Assembly (NCBI GenBank): GCA_030596405.1
Contig: JAUVKB010000158.1
Span: 1-5,061, forward strand
Direction: 5' to 3'
DNA length: 5,061 nucleotides
DNA from: Deltaproteobacteria bacterium
GTDB lineage: Bacteria; Desulfobacterota; Desulfobacteria; Desulfobacterales; JAUVKB01
Shown here: in pieces, positions 5,001-5,061 of the stretch
How positions within the stretch are numbered: position 1 is the stretch's first letter
How the letters are laid out: each line of letters starts with the position of its first letter
Program-made: the position numbers and the translations under genes
The notes under the pieces: generated by a model
The model's database searches: none
Seen by the model: the letters and a program-made list of their open reading frames with translations, nothing else
What the model was told of the DNA's origin: nothing

Positions 5001-5061
5001 AGGCTTGCCGTTGCAACGTTGTAGTCGTTTAACGCATTGGTATGCGAAGTTCTGGCCTGTG
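4976..5061 (-). CDS. TolC-type outer-membrane efflux protein, C-terminal end (gene runs off the right edge)
   Basis: The minus strand encodes about 28 codons entering from the right edge and ending in TAA at 4976-4978. The readable end is ARTSHTNALNDYN followed by VATASLYRAMGME. The pattern A-R-x-x-x-x-x-A-L-x-D-Y-N-x-A-x-A-x-L-x-R-A-M-G is typical of the last coiled-coil helix of TolC/OEP-family outer-membrane factors, which form the periplasmic and outer-membrane channel of tripartite efflux pumps and type I secretion systems. The gene converges on the ParB-like gene and overlaps its last 25 bases, so no terminator separates them. Only a small part is seen: the family call rests on this one helix, and pump type and substrate cannot be judged. 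Confidence 0.68.
   Translation of the reverse strand, partial: QARTSHTNALNDYNVATASLYRAMGME

Overview
The window looks like an ordinary chromosomal stretch of a moderately AT-rich Gram-negative bacterium. A Desulfobacterota (deltaproteobacterial) source is my best guess. It rests on gene style: an ExeA/GspA-type ATPase next to an ABC-2 exporter and a TPR-like protein, a long-form PurC, and the tail of a TolC-type outer-membrane protein. No rRNA, tRNA, CRISPR array or insertion sequence is visible.

Left block (1-2973, minus strand). A four-gene operon reads leftward from a good sigma70-type promoter at 2946-2973. In order of transcription it holds an ABC transporter ATPase (2890-2111), its six-helix ABC-2 permease (2153-1353, overlapping the ATPase gene by 43 bases), a membrane-anchored TPR-like protein with a pseudopilin-like C-terminal segment (1335-505), and an ExeA/GspA/MshM-type AAA ATPase (480 to beyond position 1). 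The ATPase and permease form one exporter. The last two genes point to a type IV pilus or type II secretion setting, so the block may be a PilH/PilI-like pilus accessory module. That role is inferred.

Right block (about 2991-5000, plus strand). Diverging from the first operon is purC (SAICAR synthetase, 3089-3997). Twenty-one bases later comes a ParB-like gene (4019-5000) that is split into two frames at a run of eight A at 4265-4272. With seven A the gene would encode one 326-residue protein carrying the ParB/Srx nucleotide-binding fold, an HTH-like region and a distinct C-terminal domain. This may be an assembly error, a true mutation, or expression through RNA polymerase slippage.

Right edge (4976-5061, minus strand). 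The last 28 codons of a TolC-type outer-membrane efflux protein converge on the ParB-like gene and overlap it by 25 bases.

Two gene junctions carry short tandem duplications. One is an exact 18-base doubling inside the ATPase/permease overlap, read in two frames. The other is a 16-base-period repeat spanning the purC stop and the ParB-like start. I see no clearly undescribed system. The points most worth a second look are the A8 frameshift, the doubly coding repeat and the pseudopilin-like tail.
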